A stretch of DNA of 64,000 nt from NCBI GenBank assembly GCA_038881895.1, contig JAVZOV010000002.1, positions 226,961-290,960 of the forward strand, written 5' to 3'. Below, piece by piece: positions 18,125 through 27,245 of the stretch (position 1 is its first letter; each line of letters starts with the position of its first letter). This stretch comes from Thermoprotei archaeon. Its GTDB lineage: Archaea; Thermoproteota; Thermoprotei; Gearchaeales; WAQG01. The position numbers and the translations under genes were made by a program. The notes beneath the pieces are model-generated. The model ran no database searches. It was not told the origin of the DNA and saw only the letters and a list, made by a program, of their open reading frames with translations.

Positions 18125-18198
18125 GGGCCGGTAGTTCAGCCTGGGAGAATGCCCGCTTGGCATGCGGGAGGTCGCGGGTTCAAATCCCGCCCGGTCCA
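18125..18198 (+). tRNA. tRNA-Ala (GGC)
   Basis: A complete cloverleaf without intron. Acceptor GGGCCGG (18125-18131) pairs with CCGGTCC (18191-18197), giving the G3-U70 pair that identifies alanine tRNA. Anticodon stem CCCGC/GCGGG encloses the loop TTGGCAT with anticodon GGC at 18159-18161. The T-arm reads GCGGG-TTCAAAT-CCCGC. The discriminator base is A and CCA is not encoded. Confidence 0.95.
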
Positions 18199-18392
18199 CT
18201 AATCTTACTAATAAATAAAAACAAACTTTTGTAAACTAGGTACTGTTTCAAGTTTATCCAACAAAAATATGAAACCTAAACTATAAGCACTGGAACAAAG
18301 ATACACCTGTTTTAGTACATAAGAATATTTCATTCAAAACTTAGATAGATTTTTAATTGATGTTATTATTTTCGATTAGGGAGGTTGAGGAG

Positions 18393-18812
18393 ATGTCCAT
18401 AGTCGGGATTCGGAGATTCACCAGCGAAATTAATAACCTAGTAGGACGGATAATAGAAGTACGCACGTCGCTCGGTAGAACATATATTGGTCGTTTATCT
18501 GCAATAGACCCAGAAAAACTAAACATGATACTCACAGAAGTTTCTAGCAACGGTAATAAATATCATGCTGTTGTACTTAATGGCTCAAACATAACAGAAA
18601 TATTGCTCAAGGAAAAACCATTCGATATGAGAGCATTGGTTGAAAGATTAGAGAAAATATTTCCTAAAATGGTTAGGTACGATGAGAGCGCACGATTAAT
18701 AATTGTTGCAGAGCGTGTAAAAGTTGGAGAACAAGGTGTTGTTGAAGGAGCAGGACCCATTGCTGAGAAAGTGAAGTCAATATACGATCAGTATATAAGA
18801 GAAATCCAATAA
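18393..18812 (+). CDS. Two-domain Sm-like protein (SmAP3 type)
   Basis: Protein with an N-terminal Sm fold (about residues 10-75, LVGRIIEVRTSLGRTYIGRLSAID and VVLNGSNITEILL) and a C-terminal helical/alpha-beta domain of about 65 residues with IVVAERVKV-type strands. This layout matches archaeal SmAP3. The open frame extends to 18357, but the ATG at 18393 is preceded by GAGGAG, a good ribosome site, and removes a non-conserved 12-residue leader. It is 6 bases upstream of the tgtA frame, so the two are likely co-transcribed. Confidence 0.85.
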   Translation: MSIVGIRRFTSEINNLVGRIIEVRTSLGRTYIGRLSAIDPEKLNMILTEVSSNGNKYHAVVLNGSNITEILLKEKPFDMRALVERLEKIFPKMVRYDESARLIIVAERVKVGEQGVVEGAGPIAEKVKSIYDQYIREIQ

Positions 18813-18818
18813 AAATGA

Positions 18819-20420
18819 GTGCATGATAGTGAAATGAGTTTCGAAATACTAGATAAAAGCCTTTGCGGAAGAATAGGACTACTTAAGACTAGACATGGAA
18901 ACATTAAAACACCCGCACTTTTACCAGTTTTAAACCCTGTAAAACAAGAACTTTCTGCACAAGATGTTGCTAAAATAGGCTTTGATGCAGTAATAACCAA
19001 TGCTTATCTTCTTTGGAAGAACATGAAAGGGAAACCAATAGATGTTCACGACCATTTAAACTTTAGCGGACCAATAATGACAGATTCTGGGGGTTATCAG
19101 ATTCTACGTTATGGCACTGTTGAAGTTAAGCCCGAAGAAATTGTAGAATATGAAAAGTTAATTAACAGTGATGTTGCAGTAATACTCGATGTGCCAACTG
19201 GTCCTGACGATGACTGGAACAAAGCTAAAGAAAGTGTGGAGATAACATTACGAAGAGCAATTGAAAGTAATAAAATAAGAGACCGTGAAAGACTTTGGGT
19301 TGGACCTATTCAAGGTGGTAAGTATCTCGATTTAGTTAAATTATCAGCTGAATCAATGAGCCAGCATGGGTTTGACATATACGCTGTAGGAAGTCCGACC
19401 GGTTTAATGGAAGGTTACAAATTTAGTACAGTATTAAAAATGGTGATCATTGCGAAAAGCATTATTGGCTCCGGGAATCCAATGCATTTATTTGGTGCAG
19501 GACACCCTATGTTCTTCCCCTTTATGGTTGCTGTTGGAGTAGATATATTTGATTCTGCCGCATACGCTCTCTACGCACAAAATAATAGATATATGACTTC
19601 ATCAGGTACATTTAGGATAAACGATCTAAAAGAATTGCCGTGCAACTGTCCTGTCTGTTCAAAAACTTCTGCAGACGATGTAAAAAATATGTCCCAGGAA
19701 GAAAGAAAACGTTTTCTGATGATTCACAATCTGTATGTTAGTCTATCTGAAATAAAAAGAATACGTCAGCACATAACTGAAGGTACACTCTGGGAGCTTT
19801 GTGAAGAAAGAAGCCGTGCACATCCATCCTTGTTTAAAGCTATGAAAGTTCTTGTGAAATTTCACAAACATCTGGAACGATGCGATCCAATCACCAAACC
19901 CGTCATTCATGGTCTCTTTTTCTACAACAATGAGACTGCATTAAGACCTCAGACCTATAGACATGTTATGAGAATTATATCAAATTATTCACCAGAATCT
20001 GTTAAACTTATTATATTGCTTCCTCCGATAATAAGTAGACCATACATTAGATCTTCTACTATAAAGAATATCATACAACTAATTAATAATACGAAATATG
20101 CGGATTCATCATGCATAGCTATTGTAGGTGATCCGTTTGTCTTCACGCCAATAGAACTTTCTGAAGTATATCCTCTATCTCAGTATGAAGGCATAGCTTG
20201 TTCCAAAACTCTTTCAAAAATATTTATAGATAATCTTTCTAATCTTAAATTTCTTAATGAGTTAGAAATGGCAATATCAGTATCTGATAACCATAACAAT
20301 TATCTTCTTAGCAGAATTAATGAGCATCTAAGAGAAAGAGGAGTAAAAGTTATAGAAGTTAGTTTACAGAAGGGAGATTCTGTAATAAAAATTCTTAGAA
20401 ATGTGCTTAGTTTATTATAA
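18819..20420 (+). CDS. tgtA: Archaeosine tRNA-guanine transglycosylase
   Basis: Exchanges guanine-15 of tRNA for preQ0, the first step to archaeosine. The TIM-barrel catalytic domain (about 1-345) has MTDSGGYQ with D89, the nucleophile candidate D245 in VDIFDSAAY, and zinc ligands C275, C277, C280 and H303. The C-terminal part (about 370-533) resembles the archaeosine-synthase-associated domain (FFYNNETALRPQ, VKLIILLPP). No C-terminal PUA domain is evident, so the protein is shorter than classic TgtA (~580). Start GTG at 18819 or ATG at 18834; the latter gives MSFEILDKSL. Confidence 0.9.
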   Translation: MHDSEMSFEILDKSLCGRIGLLKTRHGNIKTPALLPVLNPVKQELSAQDVAKIGFDAVITNAYLLWKNMKGKPIDVHDHLNFSGPIMTDSGGYQILRYGTVEVKPEEIVEYEKLINSDVAVILDVPTGPDDDWNKAKESVEITLRRAIESNKIRDRERLWVGPIQGGKYLDLVKLSAESMSQHGFDIYAVGSPTGLMEGYKFSTVLKMVIIAKSIIGSGNPMHLFGAGHPMFFPFMVAVGVDIFDSAAYALYAQNNRYMTSSGTFRINDLKELPCNCPVCSKTSADDVKNMSQEERKRFLMIHNLYVSLSEIKRIRQHITEGTLWELCEERSRAHPSLFKAMKVLVKFHKHLERCDPITKPVIHGLFFYNNETALRPQTYRHVMRIISNYSPESVKLIILLPPIISRPYIRSSTIKNIIQLINNTKYADSSCIAIVGDPFVFTPIELSEVYPLSQYEGIACSKTLSKIFIDNLSNLKFLNELEMAISVSDNHNNYLLSRINEHLRERGVKVIEVSLQKGDSVIKILRNVLSLL

Positions 20421-20435
20421 TTCTATTAATCTGTT

Positions 20436-21203
20436 TCACATATAGAACATGAATTTTTCTCTACTTTTCTCATCGAGCACTTTTTGCTCACTTTCTTTCA
20501 TACTTGCCTCTATTCTAGCCTCAATTTCTTCTACTTCCTTTCTAATAGATTCTACATTAATTTTTGCATCATAGTGTTCATTAAGTACGTTCAAAGCTAC
20601 CATTGTTGCACGCGTATCAGGCTCAAATTGTCTAGCATATGGAAGAATGGTTATTGCAGGGAATTCGTTAAGCTCAAAGTAGGAGAGTAATGATGCTAAT
20701 GGCCCAAAGATTGTTAAACGTGGGTCTATCAATTTTCCGAAGATTTTTCTAGCTGATGCATATGCACTAGTATACGCAACTCTGTATTGTTCATCATCAC
20801 TTCTATATTTATCTGATAAACCCCCAATCAAAACTGCCTCTTCAAAACCTTGAGCTATAACCCACTCAGCAATCCCCCGTGTTAATAAGTGCATCTCTCT
20901 AGGTTCCGGAGGTGATTCTGTAACCATTATTATAAAGTTTTTTCTTTTATAAAGTTCAAAAGGTAATTGGATTCTCGAATCCCCCATTTTTACGACTAAC
21001 GGTAATCTGTCCAACAAAATATATCCAATGTGCTTTGAATCCGGTTGATCAGCTATATATCTAGTAGTCAGATATCCTACCGCCCCAATTCCATGAAAAC
21101 CCGTGAGAAATATTTTATTTTTTCCTATAGGCTCTTTTATCGCCCTATCTTTTAATATTACTGTAAACTTTGTTCTCTCACTCGCTCGCTCTTCCGTCTT
21201 CAT
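20436..21203 (-). CDS. PAC2-family protein with C-terminal HbYX motif (proteasome activator/assembly-like)
   Basis: Member of the PAC2 (proteasome assembly chaperone) family, alpha/beta fold with FLTGFHGIGAVGYLTTRYIAD near the N-terminus and an AEWVIAQGFEEAVLIGGL core. The final residues F253-Y254-M255 form a hydrophobic-Tyr-X tail, the motif by which PbaB-type proteins and ATPases dock into the proteasome alpha ring. A charged helix (about 215-250) precedes the tail. Length 255 fits. An ATP-independent proteasome activator is the likely role, inferred from the family and the tail. It converges with tgtA. Confidence 0.85.
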   Translation of the reverse strand: MKTEERASERTKFTVILKDRAIKEPIGKNKIFLTGFHGIGAVGYLTTRYIADQPDSKHIGYILLDRLPLVVKMGDSRIQLPFELYKRKNFIIMVTESPPEPREMHLLTRGIAEWVIAQGFEEAVLIGGLSDKYRSDDEQYRVAYTSAYASARKIFGKLIDPRLTIFGPLASLLSYFELNEFPAITILPYARQFEPDTRATMVALNVLNEHYDAKINVESIRKEVEEIEARIEASMKESEQKVLDEKSREKFMFYM

Positions 21204-21287
21204 AGTTTTTTCAACCTCACACTATTAATTATAGCTAAAAATAAATATGTAACCTAATTTAATACTGTGAAACACAAGTGAAAAGTC

Positions 21288-22556
21288 ATGTCCGAGGTTA
21301 CAATTCAAGTTCTAGGCGCCGGAGGAGAAGTAGGTAGGTCTGGAATTCTTATTAAATATAAAGAACGAGCATTACTCCTAGATTATGGTACACTTACAAA
21401 CGATGAAGTACAATTTCCATTACATGTAACACCAAGAGATCTCTCTGCCGTAATATTATCACACGCTCATTTAGATCATTCAGGCGCGCTTCCAATGCTC
21501 TATGCATCAGCAAAAGCACCACCACTCTATTCAACAATAATGACACTCGAACTAACAGACATTCTTCTTCACGATTTTATGAACATTAGTAAATCATATT
21601 TACCATTCGAAGAAAGAGAAGTTCAAAAAATGTTTAAAAATTCAATACCAGTTACCGCCGGAGATTCAATCGATGTAGACAACTTCCACGTAAAGTTTTA
21701 TGATGCAGGCCACATTCCTGGTAGTTTAATGGTCGAAGTTGAAGTCAATAATAAAAAAATATTGTACACCGGTGACTTTAATACATGGGAGACAAAACTT
21801 CTTAAACCTGCACAAACACCAAATTCAGAATACGACCTCATCATCAGCGAAAGCACTTACTCTGGAGTCGAACATCCACCAAGAAGTGATGTTGAGAAAA
21901 AATTAATAGAAATATCCACAACTACAATAGAGAATAAAGGTTTTGTCCTAATACCAGCTTTTTCCGTAGGAAGATCTCAAGAAATCTTATCAATCTTTGA
22001 AGAACATAATATACCATACACAATATACCTAGATGGAATGGCAAAAGAAGTAGGATCGTTATTTCTACAATACCCATCATTCTTTAGAAACTATTCATTA
22101 CTTAAAAAAGCATTAGAACGGGCCGTGTGGATCAATTCAAACGCTCAACGAAAAAGAATCATAGAAAGACCAAACATAGTAGTAACACCAGCAGGAATGC
22201 TAAAAGGTGGACCAGCAGTATATTACATGAACAAAATTGCAACCATTAATAAAAACTTAGTAGTCCTAGTATCATATCAAATTCCAGGCACACCTGGTCG
22301 TAGACTTTATGATGAACGTTTATGGTATATGCCCAACCTTAAAAAAGATGTTAACGTCGCAGCAACAGTTGAGTGGTTAGACTTCTCAAGCCACTGCGGA
22401 CACTCCCAACTTAAATCATTCCTAACAAAAATAAGCACTAACAGAATATTGCTAGTCCACGGTGAAACACAAAAAGCATCCATTCTCAAATCAGAATTAG
22501 AGGAGCATGGAATTAATGTCGAAATCGCAAACAATGGATATACAACAAAGATATAA
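21288..22556 (+). CDS. aCPSF2, beta-CASP ribonuclease
   Basis: Metallo-beta-lactamase/beta-CASP RNase without KH domains, the archaeal aCPSF2 group. The zinc motif SHAHLDH gives H59, H61, D63 and H64; later motifs are DAGHIPGS, TGDFN, ISESTYSGVEH, PAFSVGRSQE, VTPAGMLKGGP and SSHCGHSQ. Length 422 is as expected. Exo- and endonuclease activities are known in the family. ATG at 21288 follows AAGTGAAAAG. The 3' end overlaps the presenilin-like gene by about 50 bases. Confidence 0.92.
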   Translation: MSEVTIQVLGAGGEVGRSGILIKYKERALLLDYGTLTNDEVQFPLHVTPRDLSAVILSHAHLDHSGALPMLYASAKAPPLYSTIMTLELTDILLHDFMNISKSYLPFEEREVQKMFKNSIPVTAGDSIDVDNFHVKFYDAGHIPGSLMVEVEVNNKKILYTGDFNTWETKLLKPAQTPNSEYDLIISESTYSGVEHPPRSDVEKKLIEISTTTIENKGFVLIPAFSVGRSQEILSIFEEHNIPYTIYLDGMAKEVGSLFLQYPSFFRNYSLLKKALERAVWINSNAQRKRIIERPNIVVTPAGMLKGGPAVYYMNKIATINKNLVVLVSYQIPGTPGRRLYDERLWYMPNLKKDVNVAATVEWLDFSSHCGHSQLKSFLTKISTNRILLVHGETQKASILKSELEEHGINVEIANNGYTTKI

Positions 22557-23466
22557 ACTAATCACCCTTCAATTTTTAAAAACAAGCATCTTACTACTCT
22601 TCATATCATTCTTAACATTGCTATTCACACTCAATTTACAATACAACGGGACAGGAAGCATAATAAGAAATGCTACCGGTACCACTAACATCCAAACAGC
22701 AACAAGTGAAGCTGCATTTATGACAGCCTTCGCGTTTATCGGCGCATCCCTAATACTCTTTTTATTACTTAAACACAAATTTACTTTTATCTACCTGCTT
22801 TTCATTGCTTCAATGTTTACAGTCACATTCATAGCGCTCGAACTACACTTAGTATCACTACTGAATTTCAGTCAAATTAACGAAAACATCTTAACATTAA
22901 CATCTCTCTCACTCTCACTTACTTTGACCTACACAGTCTTTATAAATAAAAATGTGACCGTGAACGCAATTGGATTAACACTCTTTACAAGCATCACAGG
23001 ATCATTATTGGGAACCATGTTTACCGATATACAAATTACATTAATCCTTCTCATACTATCACTTTACGACATTTTCACGGTCACAAAAGGACCATTAAAA
23101 AAGATCGTAACAAAAATAAATGAAATAGAGAGAAAAACAATAAAGGAAACAACCCCAAACAAAGATCACACAACCTCTCAAAACAAAAACACAATAACAA
23201 AAAAGAGGTTAGACTTTAAACAAGGAATGTTTCTTAATTTGGGTCACGTTGAATTCGGAATTGGTGACTTATTATTTTACTCAGCAATCATATCTAACGC
23301 ACTCACCATGGCATTTCTAACTTACATCACAACACTAATAGGAGTAATCATTGGCGTCGGACTCACCCTTTACCTATTAACCCGAAAAGAATTAGTTCCC
23401 GGATTACCAATACCGTCACTATTAGGCCTAACAGCTCTATGGATCACGAAACTCTTTTTATTATGA
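22507..23466 (+). CDS. Presenilin-like intramembrane aspartyl protease (A22 family)
   Basis: Multi-pass membrane protein with about nine hydrophobic segments. The catalytic aspartates are D188 in LSLYDIFTV and D254 in GIGDLLFYS (the YD and GxGD motifs); PGLPIP (298-303) stands where presenilins have PAL. A hydrophilic loop rich in Lys/Thr/Asn (about 205-237) lies between the two halves. Length 319 suits archaeal presenilin homologues. Start codons at 22507, 22516 or 22534 are all within the aCPSF2 gene, so translation is coupled. It would cut membrane-embedded helices; substrates unknown. Confidence 0.88.
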   Translation: MELMSKSQTMDIQQRYKLITLQFLKTSILLLFISFLTLLFTLNLQYNGTGSIIRNATGTTNIQTATSEAAFMTAFAFIGASLILFLLLKHKFTFIYLLFIASMFTVTFIALELHLVSLLNFSQINENILTLTSLSLSLTLTYTVFINKNVTVNAIGLTLFTSITGSLLGTMFTDIQITLILLILSLYDIFTVTKGPLKKIVTKINEIERKTIKETTPNKDHTTSQNKNTITKKRLDFKQGMFLNLGHVEFGIGDLLFYSAIISNALTMAFLTYITTLIGVIIGVGLTLYLLTRKELVPGLPIPSLLGLTALWITKLFLL

Positions 23467-23469
23467 TAA

Positions 23470-23664
23470 CTATAACGTTACAATCGGGCATGTAATTTGT
23501 TTTATCAAACTCTCAGCCTTTTCTGGCGACGTTTTATACGTATATAACTTTGACGAAGTACGCAACTTTAACTTTACAACATCACCACTCCTTTTAACAC
23601 GGCACTCCTTAGCCCTTTTAGCAACCTCCAAAAACTCTTTTTCATCAAATATTTCCGCAGGCAT
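23470..23664 (-). CDS. rpl38e: Ribosomal protein eL38
   Basis: Small ribosomal protein eL38: MPAEIFDEKEFLEVAKRAKECRVKR and the strand pair VVKLKLRTSSKLYTYK, ending with the lysine-rich helix and CPIVTL, are characteristic. The frame extends back to ATG 23685, but the ATG at 23664 gives the conserved N-terminus and 64 residues. Among archaea this protein is mainly found in TACK lineages, so it helps place the organism. It converges with the presenilin gene with only 3 bases between, and marks the left edge of the accessory island. Confidence 0.88.
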   Translation of the reverse strand: MPAEIFDEKEFLEVAKRAKECRVKRSGDVVKLKLRTSSKLYTYKTSPEKAESLIKQITCPIVTL

Positions 23665-23747
23665 CCCCGCCCACTTACTTGACATTCAAAATTCTAATTA
23701 ATATTCTTATTGCCCCATCCCTAAACTATCCAAAAACAGAAATTAAA

Positions 23748-25895
23748 GTTTCAAGCCCTTATAGGTATTCTAACAACTGTCTGCAACGTTTGCAGCAAAC
23801 CTTCCTGCAGGAAGGTTTCAAGCCCTTATAGGTATTCTAACAACACTAATGCAACAATTACGTCATCAGGTTCTTCTACAGTTTCAAGCCCTTATAGGTA
23901 TTCTAACAACATTCACCAGCACACTATATATGTTTTAGGAAGTATTGTTTCAAGCCCTTATAGGTATTCTAACAACCTGAATTTTCTTGCATTTTTTGTT
24001 GCTTTTTTTTCTGTTTCAAGCCCTTATAGGTATTCTAACAACTCGAAAAACGTTTTTACATCCTTCAGCTCTTGCAAAGTTTCAAGCCCTTATAGGTATT
24101 CTAACAACTAGCGGGTGCGCTTTTCGGTGGACGTTCAAAGTTTATGTTTCAAGCCCTTATAGGTATTCTAACAACCACGTTTGATATTCAAATATATCTG
24201 ATACTTGGGTGTTTCAAGCCCTTATAGGTATTCTAACAACATTTCACTCTCTATAGTATGGATTTAGCTTTCGCTAGTTTCAAGCCCTTATAGGTATTCT
24301 AACAACAATGCTTGCGCCTAATGCCCCTAATGCACCATTCTTGTTTCAAGCCCTTATAGGTATTCTAACAACTTTCGTTGGGTGTGTGGAATTGTGGGCG
24401 TTTTTGGGTGTTTCAAGCCCTTATAGGTATTCTAACAACTCGGGGAGGGATGCCCGTATCAGATGTGGAAGGAGTAGTTTCAAGCCCTTATAGGTATTCT
24501 AACAACATAGCAGTGGTTATCCAGGTGGAGCTGGAGGAAATGGTTTCAAGCCCTTATAGGTATTCTAACAACGTGGTGGAGGTGGTGGTGGCGCCTGTTA
24601 TGTGTTCTATGTTTCAAGCCCTTATAGGTATTCTAACAACTTTCCGCCCCGCTAAAAATGCTATGCCTCCGATGATGTTTCAAGCCCTTATAGGTATTCT
24701 AACAACTCGAAAAACGTTTTTACATCCTTCAGCTCTTGGAGAGTTTCAAGCCCTTATAGGTATTCTAACAACCCTGATTTTTCACTAATTTGTCGAGCAC
24801 GCATTAGTCTGTTTCAAGCCCTTATAGGTATTCTAACAACCAGAAGGTTTAGGCTAAGACGTCCAAGCCCCGCAACCAGTTTCAAGCCCTTATAGGTATT
24901 CTAACAACGAGAATATGAGCATGGTATCAAGGGGACATTTTCGAAGTTTCAAGCCCTTATAGGTATTCTAACAACCTGCACCGCCACAGCTGAGCTACCG
25001 GCCGCCACTGTGTGTTTCAAGCCCTTATAGGTATTCTAACAACAGGAAGAGGAATAGATGGTTTCATAGTAGATTGTAAGTTTCAAGCCCTTATAGGTAT
25101 TCTAACAACGATATACACTTACGCTTGGGGCTGCTCCGAGCGTGATTTCAAGCCCTTATAGGTATTCTAACAACTCCATATGCTGGCGGAGATGGAGGAA
25201 GTGCAACAGATTTCAAGCCCTTATAGGTATTCTAACAACTCTATAGGATATTTCTTTTTCTTCAAAAATGATGTAATTTCAAGCCCTTATAGGTATTCTA
25301 ACAACAAAGAGATAAATTCATGGGTCAAAGAGACGTATAAAAGATTTCAAGCCCTTATAGGTATTCTAACAACATTTACCAAGATAAAAATCATAGATTA
25401 TGACGATGAATTTCAAGCCCTTATAGGTATTCTAACAACAGGAAAGAGGAAGGTATTTTTGTGAGACCAGGGGAGAATTTCAAGCCCTTATAGGTATTCT
25501 AACAACTAGTTGTGATAGCTGAGAATCATAACCTTGATTCAAATTTCAAGCCCTTATAGGTATTCTAACAACAGAAGAAGGAAGAAGAAGGCGGAGGCGG
25601 GCATTTCAAGCCCTTATAGGTATTCTAACAACACATGTTAGTTTTGATTTTACCTGTTTTATTTTTGAATTTCAAGCCCTTATAGGTATTCTAACAACTA
25701 TCTCCACGAGTTTTTGCACTGCTTCAGGCTTCAAATTTCAAGCCCTTATAGGTATTCTAACAACCAGATGTTTTACATCGGTATCTTTCCAATATTTTTA
25801 TTTCAAGCCCTTATAGGTATTCTAACAACCCAAACTGAACAATCTTTTGAATCAAGGATATGACTATTTCAAGCCCTTATAGGTATTCTAACAAC
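23748..25895 (-). CRISPR. CRISPR array 1: 33 repeats, 32 spacers
   Basis: Thirty-base repeats begin GTTTCAAGCCCTTATAGG and end TATTCTAACAAC on the plus strand; in the likely transcript sense (minus) they end CTTGAAAC, the usual crRNA 5' tag. Starts run from 23748 to 25866; spacers are 35-38 bases except one of 30 (25573-25602, purine-only but for a final C). Repeats 1-21 start with G, repeats 22-33 (from 25145) with A, so the 12 repeats nearest the leader encode a tag ending in U. Spacers at 24043-24078 and 24707-24742 are almost identical. The leader is on the right, between the array and cas2, so newest spacers are at the right. Confidence 0.98.
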
Positions 25896-25983
25896 CCCTG
25901 AATAATTTTGCGGCTTTTTCGGTGATGGTTTCCTGTCGATCTACAATGATGACTTGGTGATGTTTGATCGACTGTTAGGGGGT
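25896..25983 (-). promoter_or_regulatory. Leader of CRISPR array 1
   Basis: Eighty-eight bases between the cas2 stop and the first (newest) repeat. On the minus strand it contains the inverted repeat GTCGATC...GATCGAC (25935-25941 and 25966-25972 in plus coordinates) followed by GAAAAAGCCGCAAAA before the repeat. The same elements precede array 2, supporting function in adaptation (integration-host or Cas protein recognition) rather than chance. Confidence 0.8.
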
Positions 25984-26259
25984 TTATATTATTGTCGTGC
26001 TTTCTCCTTTTATTACTCCGAGGTTTTCCTTTTTGAGGTATGCTGTGGTTCGAAGAATGTAAAAAGTTATGGCGTCGTATTTCTTGTCTATTACTTTTGA
26101 TAAGTTATCTTTTAGTCTTATGAAATTGGCATCGCTTATTTCGCCCTCGAAAACCGAGTTTTGGACCCATGTAAGATACCTTCTTCCTATGCTCAGAACT
26201 TTGGGAAGCCGTTCCTCGCCAACGTCATACACCATTATCACGAACATGATTATCACCAT
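25984..26259 (-). CDS. cas2: CRISPR endonuclease Cas2
   Basis: Ferredoxin-fold protein that bridges two Cas1 dimers in the spacer-integration complex. The N-terminal strand FVIMVYDVGEERL carries the conserved Asp; the second half reads YDAITFYILRTTAYLKKE. ATG at 26259 overlaps cas1 by 7 bases; the ATG at 26247 (MFVIMVYD) gives the usual N-terminus. Length 87-91 is typical. It is the last cas gene before the leader and array 1. A decayed copy of its 3' end precedes array 2. Confidence 0.95.
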   Translation of the reverse strand: MVIIMFVIMVYDVGEERLPKVLSIGRRYLTWVQNSVFEGEISDANFIRLKDNLSKVIDKKYDAITFYILRTTAYLKKENLGVIKGESTTII

Positions 26260-27242
26260 TGCGTGACAAATGGCTCATACTCCTTTTCTCCGATGAGGTG
26301 CTTTTCAAGCTTGTATAGCTCAAGCCTTATCATCCTCTGATAAGAGACCCTCATTCTTTCGTAGCTTATGGTTTGTTTGAGCTTATCTTCATACTGCTCT
26401 ATAAAATTTTTTCTTCCCTTTTCGCTAAGGTATACGCCACCTAACTCCTCCATGTAGCATGAGGGGTCAAGCATTCTTTTATTTGTCAGTGTAAATATGA
26501 CCCTGTCGACTATTATCGGCTTAAATACTTCTGCAACATCTAAGTTTAACGAAAATTTTCTGTAATTTGTAGCGTGGAGGAAGCCTATTCTAGGATCTAG
26601 ATGTGTTTTATAAATTTCGCTCAGCACCGTAACGTAAAGAAGACTGTTGCCGAAGCTCAACAAAGCATCCAACCGACTTTTAGGTGGCATTCGTTCCCTT
26701 TTTTCATAATGGTATTCTGCATCGTCGATTATTGTGTTGAAGGAAATATAATATTGCTCTTTTGCTTGACCCTCAACGGCCATCACCTCCTCCACTGTGC
26801 GAGCTTCCCTCAGTTTAAGCGAAGCATCTTCAAGGAATTTTATTGTCGAGCTGAGTCCTCCTTTCCTATTATGGTAGTAGATTACATTTCTCAACATATT
26901 TCTTAAACTACCTTCAGCGAACTTTCTAGCCAGTATGAGCCTTTTTGCATAATCTAGATAATGTTCACACTGTTTCAGCGTCATAAACCCTGAGTTGTAG
27001 TGGGTTTTAGGGTAAAAACTTCCCATATAATAACCGTAATGGTTGAAAATGTGAAGGGTTATTTCGTTTGATGATAAAAACTCCAGCAACCTCTTATTAA
27101 ATGTCGTCTCTCCAAAGATCATCAGGGAGGAGATTTCCGATACAGGTACATATTTCTTCTCACCGTTCTCCTTGATAAGACATAATGTGTTTCCCTTTCG
27201 CTTTATCTCGCCTATACTGAAAATGTAAATTGTTTTCTTCAT
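26253..27242 (-). CDS. cas1: CRISPR integrase Cas1
   Basis: Metal-dependent integrase of the adaptation complex. N-terminal beta domain (1-~80) begins KKTIYIFSIGEIKRKGNTL; the catalytic helical domain has the metal ligands in VEGQAKEQYY (Glu near 162), GFLHATNYRKFSL (His near 228) and DVAEVFKP (Asp near 240). Length 329 matches type I-B Cas1. It starts 3 bases after cas4 ends and overlaps cas2, so the three are one translational unit. Confidence 0.96.
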   Translation of the reverse strand: MKKTIYIFSIGEIKRKGNTLCLIKENGEKKYVPVSEISSLMIFGETTFNKRLLEFLSSNEITLHIFNHYGYYMGSFYPKTHYNSGFMTLKQCEHYLDYAKRLILARKFAEGSLRNMLRNVIYYHNRKGGLSSTIKFLEDASLKLREARTVEEVMAVEGQAKEQYYISFNTIIDDAEYHYEKRERMPPKSRLDALLSFGNSLLYVTVLSEIYKTHLDPRIGFLHATNYRKFSLNLDVAEVFKPIIVDRVIFTLTNKRMLDPSCYMEELGGVYLSEKGRKNFIEQYEDKLKQTISYERMRVSYQRMIRLELYKLEKHLIGEKEYEPFVTQW

Positions 27243-27245
27243 AGC

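Noticed and set aside
18200-18392. Possible second tRNA or small RNA after tRNA-Ala
   Set aside because: No cloverleaf, hairpin or box motif is visible; treated as promoter-containing spacer.
23987-25464. Open frames of 60-136 codons across CRISPR array 1 (and 40882-41337 in array 2)
   Set aside because: They only repeat the translated CRISPR repeat (FQALIGILTT or SSPYRYSNN) with spacer-encoded residues between; not genes.
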